NCBI GenBank assembly: GCA_000499405.2
Contig: HG738137.1
Location: forward strand, 22,158,603-22,222,602
DNA length: 64,000 bases
DNA from: Onchocerca volvulus
Lineage: Eukaryota > Nematoda > Chromadorea > Rhabditida > Onchocercidae
Direction of reading: 5' to 3'
A program made the translations under genes and the position numbers. Of this stretch, positions 11,579 through 23,538 are shown one piece after another. How positions within the stretch are numbered: position 1 is the stretch's first letter; each line of letters begins with the position of its first letter. The notes beneath the pieces are model-generated. The model searched no databases. It saw nothing but the letters and a program-made list of their open reading frames with translations, and was not told where the DNA came from.

Positions 11579-14500
11579 ATGTTAAGAAATGTTAGTGGTT
11601 TTGTGCAAAATGTGTTAAAGAAGACAAAACAAGTAAAGGATTTTTGGATGGAGTCCTTTCTGTCCATGCCGTCTGATTCAACCAGTGCTGTTAATGGCCA
11701 GTTCTTGACTTTTTAAAATTTGGCGACTTCATTCTGATTTTAACTCAATTTTCGGCATAGATTAGTAGCGTTGATACTGTGCATTAGTCCCGAATAAGTC
11801 ATCTTCGAGAACTTGTAGAATCATTTATGGTTCTAGAGATTTTAAACACAGAAGGCTGAAATTCCTAAAATTATTTTTATGTCCGTTATGATCCTGAATT
11901 TTTCAGTAATTCGACATTATGTATTGTTCCTTCAAAAATAAGATCATGTTTTTTCAAACGTCTTAGCATTATTGATTTGGAAACAAATTTTTTATTTCGT
12001 AAGTTCTAATTACTTAAAAATTAATCCATAATATTTGTAGGTGAACCTGTAAGGAAAAAAAGAAGAAAAGAATATTCCTACGCATTATTGCTAGCATATC
12101 AAGGCAAGAAGTACAACGGTATGCAGGTAAAAACAATGATTTTTTGAGGTTTCTTTATTCCCACTTATAATAAAGTAATCTTAGTTTTATAATTCTTAAT
12201 ATGTACAATGATTATAGGAAGATTATTGAGCTTCCTCTTAATCCACAATATTTGAGAACAGTAACATTCGGTACCAAATAATTTGCTTTTAAATAGGATA
12301 AACCATGTTTTTGAAAAGCCTATTTTCTGAGATCTTGTTTTAGTAAGATGTATGTGTATGATTAGAATTGTCAGATATACTATATTAAAGGTGTTTTCTT
12401 AATTCAAAATTTTCATTGAGTTATCACTGTTTCTTTTATATCAAATAAGATGTAAATAATAACTTACCAACTCTTTAAGTCACGAAAATGATTACGAATA
12501 AAGTTATGTTCTCAAAAACTGTAGAGGATAGTAACTCTATCCTCTAAAATTTTCGGTGGCTTAAAGAGCTAATAAGTTATTATTTACAGAACCAAGAGAT
12601 TTGAATGCAAAACATTTCCAAATGTATTTCTCACCACTCGCGCTTGGATTCTATATGTGAATATTAGCATATTTTCCTTTTTTCCTAGTTTGTTTTGGAG
12701 AAGTATTAATACTCACCGTTTTTTCGGTTTGGCATTTATGTAATTTATTAGTCCTGCACAGTCTAAGTTGAAAAATACTTAGGAATTTAAAGTTGATAGA
12801 ACTGTCGGGAAATTTGTTTCAAGGCGCAGTCGAAGCTAAAACTTGGGTAATCGCAACAATTACAAATCAATAATATCAATAAAACAAATTTAATGATAAA
12901 TTTATTAATGGTAAAAAAAGTGGAAAAACGATATAAAGGGAAATTTAAAAAAATCCGAATCAGAGCATTGAACCGCTCCTGTTTATATCTTTTGTTTAAA
13001 TGATAAAAGAGGGCGACTTTTGACAGCGCATAAGGATGCTTCTTTGTTAGAGCTTGATGATCGCTTTTGTCAGCACGTGAGGGTGCAGTAGAGATTGGCT
13101 TAGCTAAAGGTTGCAAAGCTATTTAAGAACAGAGAAATGACTGGACGACATATTTACGGGAATTACAATCATCCGAATGAAATTTCTTCGGTTGCTCGGA
13201 CGAGATCTGAAACTAAATAATTGTTAAAAGTGCAGAATTGGTTGTTTGTATATACAGTGACTCATATACAGTAAATAATTTCAAGTTAATGCCTTTAATA
13301 AATGTAAATACCAATAAATGTTTTTAACTTTCTAGATCATAATAAATAATTTTTATAATCTTTATTTCTCTAGTTTAAATTACTATTGTTTTTAATTTTT
13401 CAATTTATAATGAACTAAACTGGGAAAGTATTAAATCAGTTGATTTATGAGTTGGGAGTTTGCAGAGTCAATTCCACGCTCAAGTTTGAAGTGATTAATT
13501 AGCATATTCAGTTTTGACCTGTAATTGGTCAGATTTGGCAGCATAAGATGTGAGATATAGAAAATTAATTTCGGAGTGTAGGATGGCTAAAATTATTATA
13601 TTTTATAGTCACTGCAAGTTAAGAATCTTTGGTTATTGGAAATCATAGCTGATATCTCGATTATCATTCAACCTATATCTCTTGTGGTTAAATTCACTAA
13701 TTCAAATTGTAAATCAGCAAAGATTATTTACAGGTGCAAAAAGATTTTCCTACAGTCGAGGGTGAATTGTTCAAAGCGATGGCTAAGTGTGGATACATCT
13801 CTGAAGATGATGTTCTTAGTCCAGTTCGTTTTGCATTTCAGAGAGCTGCTAGGACAGATCGTTCCGTATCTGCAGCTCGTCAGGTCCAATTTAAATAGTT
13901 ATTTGTTTGTTTTTCTTTCTTTTTTTTTAAAGATGAAGGCAATAAATTTTGTCAGTTATTGCTGTTTCGGATAATCGATAAAATTCTTTTTTTTCTTTGA
14001 TGTTTAGATGTGTTCAATGCGACTAGCACCAGAAAATCACGAACAATTCCTGAAAACAGCCACTGATGAATTAAACGCAAATTTACCTGAAGAAATTCGA
14101 ATTTTAGGCATTAGGTAAGCTATGTTTCATCCTCGCTTCTTGATGCTTTATTAAGAGTGAATTAATATTATATTACATTAGTACTGTTCTTATGAACTAT
14201 TTTGTTAGTGCTTAATCATAATTTTCTTTCTGGTCTATAATTTATACTGACAAATTATTTTTTAAGCAGCGTTCATAATGTAAATAAGCGATATTTTCCA
14301 GAGAAAATTTCAACAAATCTTTTCAGACGTGCAATCCGGTCCTTCAAGGCTCATAAAAATTGTGATAAACGAACTTATTCTTATACTTTACCGACGTATG
14401 CATTCGCCAGAGCAGATGAGGTGCTGTGCTATTTTTCGCATCGTATATTTGAATTTAATTCTCTCTTCCAAATGGATTGCGAGAGAATATTAGAAAAAAA

Positions 14501-17500
14501 ATTTTTTGAAGTTGGAAAAATACTGCTCTTTATTAAAATATTGCACTTAATTCCAGCTGACAACCAATGCTTTCCGCATAAGCGAAACGTCTATTACTGA
14601 ATTGAATGACTTACTTGCATTGTACAAAGGGACGCACAATTTTTTCAATTATACTTCTGGAAGGCGAGTTTTGAATTCGACAAATCAACATAAATAATCC
14701 ATTAGATTATTTAATCTGTTCCTAGCAGACTGTATTTAGACAGAAACCCGCAGTGGCATTCTGAAATATTTTTTTAGCTACAAAAAGTAATTTTATTTAA
14801 TCCAATTGCCAGTTGACTGTTAATAGCAATCTGGTTTCAAAAAACCGTAATAGTATTTCTACTTTTTTTAAATATTATCTATCCAATCCAAGTCCCAAAA
14901 CACAAATGTTATATTGCTCGGTAGAATTTTATATAGGAATGAATTCGTATTAAGCCATTTGCAGTATATTGAATAAATTAACTTTCAAGCATCAGCAGAG
15001 GTCATTTTTTGTTCTGCACTTACATCCTGCTGTGTCTCAAGTTTTAGTTCGAAAAATGTTTGTAGCAATTTGAAATATTATGGTTGTATATCCAATAAAA
15101 CATTAAAGATTCTCCCTGGTCATATACCTTATTGGAATAGAATTTTATTGCGGATTCGGAATAAGAAATATAGAACCGTAAATAGTTTGAATATTTTTAT
15201 TGGTCACTTTTTAGGAAATCTCATTCCAATCATTATTTGTCGTGGATTGCAAAATAAGTATTACGTATTCTCTGTCCTTATCTGAATATTTCATGCCAAA
15301 TAATTTATTTGAATCTATCATCAGCAATATAAGATTTGAAGTACCATGATTGATTTAACAGAACAGTAAGATAGAATTTATTAAGAATAGTCGTATATGG
15401 TAACTTTTCATCCCATCGGTAGTAGAAAAATTGAAAGTTCGAATGTTCAATGATTTCCTGTTTATTCACGAATATGGTGAGCATTTAATATGGTAAATTT
15501 GCATATCGAACCTTTTTACTGCCAGTATTTATAAATTAGGATGTTTTACCTTTTATTAGATGAAGAGATTCCAATAATTGGAAGAATTGTTGCTTGCATC
15601 AATATTTATTGGAGATGAGTGTACATAGAGAAAGTTCTTTCGACTCTGTGACTTATTCTCAAATAAAAAAACAAATTTTATAGTTACTCAATATTGTTTT
15701 TTGGATTGAAGCAGGAACACAATTGGAAAGGTCCAAAGAATATTCTGTCAGAAGTTTTTCGTCAGAGAAACCTGCTCTTGAAAATAACATTTATATTATC
15801 ACATCAGTACAGTAATATTTGGACTAATTAATTAAGCATAGAAGTCTCTGTAAATCATATGATATTTTAGTCGTTGATAAGAATTTGTTTGCTTCTCAAA
15901 GAATCAGCTATAATAATGAGTAATGCCTTTAGGCTACATCAACAATAAATAAGTATATTTGCCTAAGTGCTTTTAGCAAATACTGAGCCATTGATTGCCT
16001 GGTTTACATAATAAAACAAAATAGTCCAAGCTAAATTTATATAAAGAATTGTTATGGCTTTTGTGGGATTGGTTTTGAAAATGAGGTTAAAATGTTACTT
16101 TCAATATTTTTTCATATGTTTTTGTAAGAAATGTTTCTAGTTTCTGTGTTCTTTTTTTCTTTTTTGAGATAATAAAGTTGCAGCAAAATAGTTGCTCTAT
16201 ACATTGACTTTAGAATTTCATGGTCATGTATGTCCAAAATTGAATTATGAATGTATTTCTTCATTAGGTCTTTTTTCGAAAGACTTAATCGGAAAATATA
16301 TTCTGAAACTATAAAAAGAGCTGGTAAGAAAATATAGGAGTTACTAATCATATACAACTAAGAAGGTCTATTTTGACAGCTTCGAGAAGGATCGAGCTAA
16401 CATCTAAAGAGTTAGTTTAAGCGAAAGTGGAATCAAAATGGATCATATCTGATTTACATCTTTTTAGGTTATTAGGTATCTCAATATGAAAATGTTATTT
16501 CAAGAGGTTCAAATTTTAGTAGCAATGAGTTTCATAAGTTGGAATCGAGTTTCAATGATACTGTAAAGGTTTCAATTTTATTTAGGAACAGTAATTGACA
16601 TATGCTAAAAAATGTATTTAGAACTTACGAAGATCGAAGCAACATGCGATATATACATGATTTCAAGTGTGGTCCAACACAACTTGTTGAAGATAAAGTC
16701 CGGGGTGATATGGTTGAATTTATCACTCTTTATATCACTGGACAAAGCTTTATGCTGCATCAAATCCGAAAAATGATCGGTACTTTCTGTTTAAAGATTC
16801 CTAAATAATTAGTTTCATCAAATAAGAGTTTTTCAATAGAAATGTAACTTTCTGTATGAATTTCAGGAATGACTGTGGCAACTTTCAGGGGGCATTGTGG
16901 CAAAGCTGAAGTGGAAAATACATTTCTGAGCGAGCGAGTATGTTTTTCACCGTTCAAATGAAAATGTAGCAAGAAAGCATTGAAATTACAATCTAAATGA
17001 TAAAATATGTTTATGAATGAAATTGACATGGTTGTAGCTAGTTATTCATTCAAATTATTTCTGTTACTTTTCTGGCGTCATATATTTTTTTAATTTTCAT
17101 AGGGTCTCAATGGAAAATATGATTGAAATCATTATTTCAAGATTTCCTTGCCTTTATTCGTATTCTTAAAAGCTTTAACAAATCAGAAATGTTTAATTGC
17201 CGTATATAAAGTACAAAGAAACGACTAAACTCAATAGTGGAAAAAAAAGTTTGTAGAAAGAACACTTAAGCCAATATTTTTTAAAATAAAATTAAGATAA
17301 TCATTGGTTTCAGACTTGATGCTTTTTTTTTTTTTATTTATATAATGAAATTATTTGTTTAGATGGATGTGCCAAAGGCACCCGGTTTAGGCTTGGTATT
17401 AGATAAGGTACATTACGAAAGATATGACAAGTTGTACGAAAAATCACACCAAACGTTGAATGATTGGGGTGAAGAAATTGAAGCTAAGGCCGACGAATTT

Positions 17501-18524
17501 CGACAATTGTATATAATTGCTGAAATTTATCGTCAGGAGATTACTACTCATTCGTCAGTTTTTGTATTTTTTGATGAAAATTGTCTTCTATACTAGCCGT
17601 AATCTCGGGATTTGTGAATTGCATTCCTTTAGACTTATTGCCTATTATTATGCAAATTTCTTCTATGTCTGATTGTTGGATAACCTCGCGGTATAATATA
17701 ATATCATAATAGCTTTTGGACTGTCTAAGCCATTCGCTGTCCATTCTGTCTGAATGCATTGTTTTTCAGATTTTTGCATAATCTTAGCATCTTTAGAAAA
17801 AAAAATCTTTCTAAAAAATGAATGGAAATGAAATTTTGAAAAATGTCAATATTTGGGAACAAAATTATAAAATGGTTGATTCTTCATATAATATTTCAAC
17901 CGAAAGACTTGTAAAATTTGCATTCCAATATTTTAGGATGTTCTTGTGGTTGACTACCTTATTGCGTCACGATATAATGATACCTGGAATTACAAGGCAA
18001 TCGAGGGAAAGATCACCATTGGGAATGGCTTCTGATCTTGCATATGTCAGTTTGTTTACTTGCATTCGTTAGATGAATGTTAGAGAAAGCATAGTGAAAG
18101 CTTTATCTTCAACAAATATTTTTTGAATAATTGTGCTGATCCCATTTCAGTTCAATAGTGATCACTCTTCTAAATCTCATGTCTTTTTCTCGGGATTCAC
18201 TTTTATTAGCTGTACTTCCTAGTAAACATATTACTAGGAAGTACAGCTAATAAAAGTGAGATTTGTCATTTAAAATCATAAAATGCATTGGAAAGTACTT
18301 TTTTTACCCAGTATTTTTATTTTCAGCTTGCAAATAAAGAATTAATGGAAATAAAAAAGGAGGAGCAAAATGAGATTTTTGTTGAGTTAAACAAAGAACG
18401 AAATGATGGTGCAGCAGAGCTGATGAGCAAGGGTTCAGATTTACAGTCAGAAGAAAGTCCAATTGATATTAGAGAGATTCCAGGCACTTCTCCGAAAAAA
18501 ATATTGCACTGTAGGGAATCGTGA
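11579..18524 (+). CDS. pus-1: tRNA pseudouridine synthase 1 (TruA family)
   Basis: Isomerises uridine to pseudouridine in tRNAs, and in other RNAs in characterised relatives, in nucleus and mitochondria. Exons: 11579-11597, 12041-12126, 13734-13883, 14008-14114, 14327-14420, 14557-14663, 16622-16779, 16867-16937, 17363-17553, 17937-18045, 18327-18524; in phase, about 429 residues, the usual PUS1 length. Near residue 21 is YALLLAYQGKKYNGMQ, the family N-terminal strand. The catalytic aspartate is in ARTDRSVSA (Asp77). KGTHNFFNYT and GQSFMLHQIRKMIG are the conserved C-terminal core, followed by the PUS1 signature PKAPGLGLVLDKVHYERYD. The last exon encodes a low-complexity acidic tail. The first 19-bp exon is the least certain. 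The intron after 14663 begins with GC. Introns 2 and 10 contain inverted repeats. Confidence 0.92.
12451..12588. repeat. Inverted repeat with internal hairpin in PUS1 intron 2
   Basis: Arms at 12451-12488 and 12550-12588 are complementary over about 38 bp with a few mismatches and one indel. Between them a second perfect 10-bp pair (12522-12531 and 12537-12546) forms a hairpin. The structure resembles a short non-autonomous inverted-repeat element, but I see no clear target-site duplication. Confidence 0.65.
14664..16621 (+). other. GC-AG intron of PUS1, about 2 kb
   Basis: The donor is AAG followed by GCGAGT. A GT donor six bases further on (after 14669) would put the next exon into a frame with an early stop, so the GC donor is required to reach RTYEDRSNMRYIHDF. 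The intron interior shows no coding exon on either strand. Confidence 0.7.
18197..18259. repeat. Perfect 29-bp inverted repeat, 5-base loop, in last PUS1 intron
   Basis: Arms 18197-18225 and 18231-18259 are exact reverse complements with a 5-base loop (ACATA). In RNA this forms a long perfect stem within the 281-base intron 18046-18326. Confidence 0.85.
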
Positions 18525-19972
18525 TATTTTTGCTACATCTTTTCTTTGAAATATGGATCAAGAATTTAGGAGCGCACAAGAAAAGCAGTTTAGGATAGGA
18601 TAAGACTCGAGTCAAATTATATTTGTTTCGAATGAACTCTTTGTTGAATGCATTTATTTAAGATATTTTACAAACAATTTTAGGATATTTTTTTCATTTA
18701 TTTAGAATATTGTACAATTTTACAACCAAAATTTGAGGTTCTTTCAACCTTAATGATTAAATCTTCCCTGTTTTATCCTCCAAATGTTCACTTAATAGAT
18801 ACATTCAAACAAGACTGTTTGCCAATATGGTCATTTTAAAATGATGCTTTATTTTATCGTTATATTAGAATATCACTCGCAACATTTCTGTTGGATTTAT
18901 TGTCTAAATAATTGATTAAATTTGACTATTAGCTTTTCAGTTTTGTAATTCTGATGCATTTTTTAAAAATTATTTACTTTTGTTGTTTTTTGTCGTTAAT
19001 TCCTCAGATATTGTTGACTATTAAAACTGCGTATTTCTGTTGGACTGTACCTTAATATTCGAAAAATTAGACGAGCTGCAGATATTGTTACTTGCGATCG
19101 ATTCTGATCACGATTATCGTTATTATTATTTCAGTAGGAAATAAAGAAACTGGGAGTCTATTTCAAAATTCAAATTTTTTCATAGCATCATGAACATATT
19201 AGATTCATAGATATTATCTATAAATGGTGGATGTGAATTTTGGTAGAATGGGAAACAGACAAGTAATCTATATCTGTTTCACTTCAGACAAAATTGGTCT
19301 ACTCGCTCTTCCCCAAAATGTTTTAGGAGTGATAGGGAGACTTCCAGATATTCTGAAATAAAAAGTAAACGATTCCGAGAATGTTCTTAATGTTAAGTAA
19401 GATATAGTTCTTACTGAGAATTGATTTGATAATTTCGTAGATCTAGATGACTTCTTACCGTCTCATTATTATGTGTTTAGCTCCATTCATGTGTTCTATG
19501 AAAAACAAATTTTTCCATTACGTTGATTTGAAGGATGGATTGTATCAGTTATAGTAATAGTTTATGGACTTAAGCGTTTCGAAGCAAGTGAGTTCCTAAA
19601 ACTAATTTTTAGATCGTCTAATATGCACTTTATGATGAAGGTGCCTCTTTAATGCTCTCTCTCCTTATTTGTTTATGAAATGCAAATGATTTTTTAATTA
19701 AGACTGTTTGTATCCAGTGGTCGGTTTATTTATCCAAAAGTTCGCTTTGCTTCACTGATGCTAATGTTATTTCACTAGGATTTAGAAAGTGAATAAAGCA
19801 GAAATAATGTTTGCCAAAATTCATATCCAGTAAAAATTGCAGTAGATTGCAATCGTAACGACTGCTGTTATATCACCTTTCATTGTGCAATTTTAATTTT
19901 ATATAAAATATCATAAAAAATATATCTTCATAAAATATGTATTTAATAAAAGGATTCCATGTTTCTCAAGTA
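18525..19972. other. Intergenic spacer, PUS1 to LCMT1
   Basis: AT-rich. No exon with supported splice sites on either strand. Confidence 0.5.
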
Positions 19973-22478
19973 ATGGAGTCGGAAGCAGAGCTTGGAGACG
20001 GTCATTTGGGAACGGAAATTGGTATTCGTCGAAGATCGGTATCAATTTCAGATGACTACTCAGTACAGAAAACAAATGATGATGCTACTGAATGCAAATA
20101 CATAGCATCTAAAGTAAGTTTAAGTTTTTGTTTCTCTCTAAACTCGTTGCATAGGTACTTTTTGAACTTGCAAAATAATCATATTCTTTTTTTTAAAAAA
20201 AAGATTTCAAAATTGTTTTTCTTTTTTTTTTTTTTTGCAAATTTAAAAAGATTACGCTATTTTTGAAAATATGGTCTTCAGAAATATTTTTATATGATTA
20301 TTTGAAGTGTTTAAACAGATTTAAAATTGTAAAGTTTTTATAAAATAAGGATTTTCTCATGTGTTACTTTATACTGTTAGTTGCTGAGTAACTTTGTTTA
20401 AAATGATATATAATTACTTCGATGCGGGAACTTTCAGCTTAATTATTTCAAAGATGCATATATCCATCGATTTATATTGAGCAGTGAATGTAGTTTTCGT
20501 CGTGATCCTGAAATTTCACGTGGTTATTGGGCCAGAATTACAGCAGTTAAGGCCATTGTGGATGCATTTTTGAAGGTTTTTTTTTTTTAAGTGACAAAAC
20601 GCTTTATTTGCAAAACTGTCTTTTGGAAGTTTTGAAACTAGCTTTGATCCTAATCAAAGAAAGAGAAGGAGAAGAAAATGATAAGAGAAGCTCAATTTTG
20701 GAATAACAAAATATCCCTCTTTATCACTTATTAAAAAATGTACTCTTTTCTTGCTTCCTTCAACATATTCTTTCTTTTTTTTAGACATTTCCTGAAAAAT
20801 GTCAAGTCATTAATCTTGGAGCTGGATTTGACACTTTGTATTGGCGACTGAAAGAAGAGGGAAAACAGTTTTATCGGTATGTTGAAGTGGATTTCAGCTC
20901 AGTTACTGCAAAAAAAATTCGACAAATTCGAAGACCTGGTTCACCCAATCTTGTTTCCATGTTTTCGGAAAAGAGTAAGTAATTATTATTTTTAAAATCT
21001 AAAACTGAGTTTGAATTTAATCTTATTATATACAGACAATATAGACTATTGAATGTGAAAAATTTTCTTTTAGAATGATGGAGACGATAAACGGCTGAAA
21101 ATTAAGAGATACTGTATTTTTTGCTACTTTAACCTGTTTCAGTAAGTTATTTGTTTAGCAAAGGAAGTGGAACATTCAGATCTGCATGCAGGCGATTATC
21201 ATCTGGTTGGTGCGGATTTGAGACAGTTAAATGAATTCAAGGAAAAGCTTGAAAGTTGCAGTTTGAATTACAAAACGCCGACATTATTTATCGCAGAATG
21301 CGTTCTTGTGTATATGGGAACAAGTCAGAGTGATTTACTTTTGTCAGCCTTGGTCGAATGGTTTGAGAATGCTTTTTTCTTGAATTACGAGCAGGTTTGT
21401 TTTCTTCTTCTGTTCCTCAAATTTAGATTTGCATTTTATTTTGCAAATTATGCGTTTTCATACGTTATTTTTAATGTACAATGTATACTATTTTAAGCTT
21501 CCAATGTACATTGTCTTGAGCTGAATATGGTCAGGAATTTATCAATATTACCATCTTCCCACATTACGTGTTCATGATTGTTACTGCTCTTATCTTAGAA
21601 AAATTTAGTTTTTAGTTACAAATAAAGCTCATATTCGACTTTCATTTCTTTTTTTTTTTTTTTTTTTTTTAGAAATATACATTCTAGAATTTTTATTTTT
21701 CATTTTAAATGCAGGTGAATATAAACGATACGTTTGGCAAAGTAATGATATCAAACCTTTATAGACGTGGTATAATTTTGCCAGGTCTTGCTGCTTGTGA
21801 AAATTTAGATGCCCAGAAAAAACGGTTGGTATTTTAAAATAAGTTGATGGCACACAATTAAAAAAAAAAATACTGTCGTAATCAAATATATTCTTGTTAT
21901 TGTTGTCTTGCTTCTCATTTCTTATCACTGCTTATATTCCATTTTATTTTCTTGAGATTTCATTCCATTTCTTATTATAACTTAGTAAGTTCTCTTTCTT
22001 TATATTTAACAGAAAATCTTTCAGTTTTACTGACAATGGTTGGAAAAACATAGTTGCCAAGACAATGTGGGAAATTTATGGAAAAGAAATCCCGGACATG
22101 CTAGTGAAAAGGTTCTGAATTAATGAAGTTTACTTCTTTTATGGTTTCAAGATGAAGATTTGTCACACCATTGATATATTTTTTATAAAATACGTTAGGA
22201 AATTGGATTTTTCATCTAATTATATTCAAATTAAGAGCCATTTATAAATCTAATACTTTAATATTTTCATTAAAGCTAAAGTTATTAATATTTTCTTAAA
22301 GCCAAAGTTATGCCATTTTATTTATAAACTACGCAAGTGAAATTATATTCATTTTTCCAGGATTGAGAAGCTAGAATTATTGGATGAGAAGATCTTACTT
22401 TCGCAACTACTTGAACACTACTGCTTCGTTATTGCTTCAAAAAGTGGTCATCCGCTTTATTTCGAATGGGAAAAATGA
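19973..22478 (+). CDS. lcmt-1: Leucine carboxyl methyltransferase 1 (PP2A-C methyltransferase)
   Basis: Uses S-adenosylmethionine to methylate the C-terminal leucine carboxylate of the protein phosphatase 2A catalytic subunit, which controls holoenzyme assembly; cytosolic. Exons: 19973-20113, 20438-20575, 20785-20974, 21159-21394, 21715-21824, 22013-22111, 22361-22478; in phase, about 343 residues (human about 334). Family landmarks in order: an N-terminal part with CKYIASKLNYFKD and the arginine-rich PEISRGYWAR near residues 75-85, SAM motif NLGAGFDTLYWRL at 103-115, VEVDFSSVTAKKI, LVGADLRQL, and the ECVLVYM strand. A C-terminal half with SFTDNGWKNIVAKTM follows. The start at 19973 is chosen because the N-terminal region then has the family size; an in-frame ATG at 19937 would add 12 residues. 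Confidence 0.93.
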
Positions 22479-23518
22479 TGTTTGAGAAAATCTTTGAAGT
22501 AAAAGGAAAGGAGGAGAAGGTATAAAGACATAAGTCATAACTGGAAATTTAATTAGAGAATAATGGAGGAAGCAAGAACAATTCTTTAGCGAAATTTCAT
22601 AATCTTTCAAATGTATATTGCAAGTTTGTTCACATTATACATCTCTGAAAGTTTTTTTTTTTTTTTGAAATTTCTTTTTTGAAAAGCACTTTTTGGTTTT
22701 ATTTTAGTCTCCCGTAAGTATTAAGGTTTTCCATTAGAAAAAAAAAGTGGTTGATAGTTTTGGAAATAGTTACCGAATACTTTCATGTAAAAATTTTTGT
22801 TCGTATAGTTTTTCCTGTAAGCTACGCTTCCGACTCAAGTCTGCATGATAAAAAAAAGTGCGATTTTTCTATTATTCTGCAAATATTATGTCATTTACGC
22901 TTTTGTCTACATTGAACCAGTAAACTAAGAAATCCTAAATTTCTAATCCTAATTCCTAATCCAAATTAATCTTAAATTAGAAAAGTCCTACAAAATACAA
23001 CTTTCAAGAGAAAAAAATCATTCAACTTGTAAAATTTTCTGAAATTTCCAATGTATGATATGAATGAAATAAAAACATCGATATTTTAATTGCAATTGAT
23101 ATGTATGCAAACGGAGTATGTTATGTAAACGGAGTACTCAGTATTATCTTTTCATATTCTTTCCTGCACATTTACGAAATAGAATATTTTGGTCTTGTTA
23201 AATTTTGGTGTGAAGAAATATTGAACTTAAAATGTATTGGGCATAATAAAACGATATATATCTTAATAAAATACTGAACACCATAACGCATATCACGACT
23301 AGGGTTGAGTAATGAAATAATACTATCTCTTTTGTTCCAGTTGCGGATTTGAAACGGATGACAGAAAAAAAAAAAACTTTCTAGGTAAGAACTCGACATC
23401 TGCAACTGTTGTGAGACAGATTTCCTGAACTTGCTAATGTATTGATTGGTAGGCAAGAAATTAGAAGATTTCCTACAGAAATGGAGCAAATAGATCTAAT
23501 AATTCGTTTTCTAATCAG
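22479..23518. other. Intergenic spacer, LCMT1 to methyltransferase gene
   Basis: AT-rich with several short A or T runs. No supported exon. Confidence 0.5.
23511..23518 (+). promoter_or_regulatory. Probable trans-splice acceptor of the methyltransferase gene
   Basis: TTTTCTAATCAG ends at 23518, 20 bases before the ATG at 23539. It supports that start over the ATG at 23481, which is out of frame with the rest. Confidence 0.5.
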
Positions 23519-23538
23519 GCTTTTTGGAACTATTCAAT

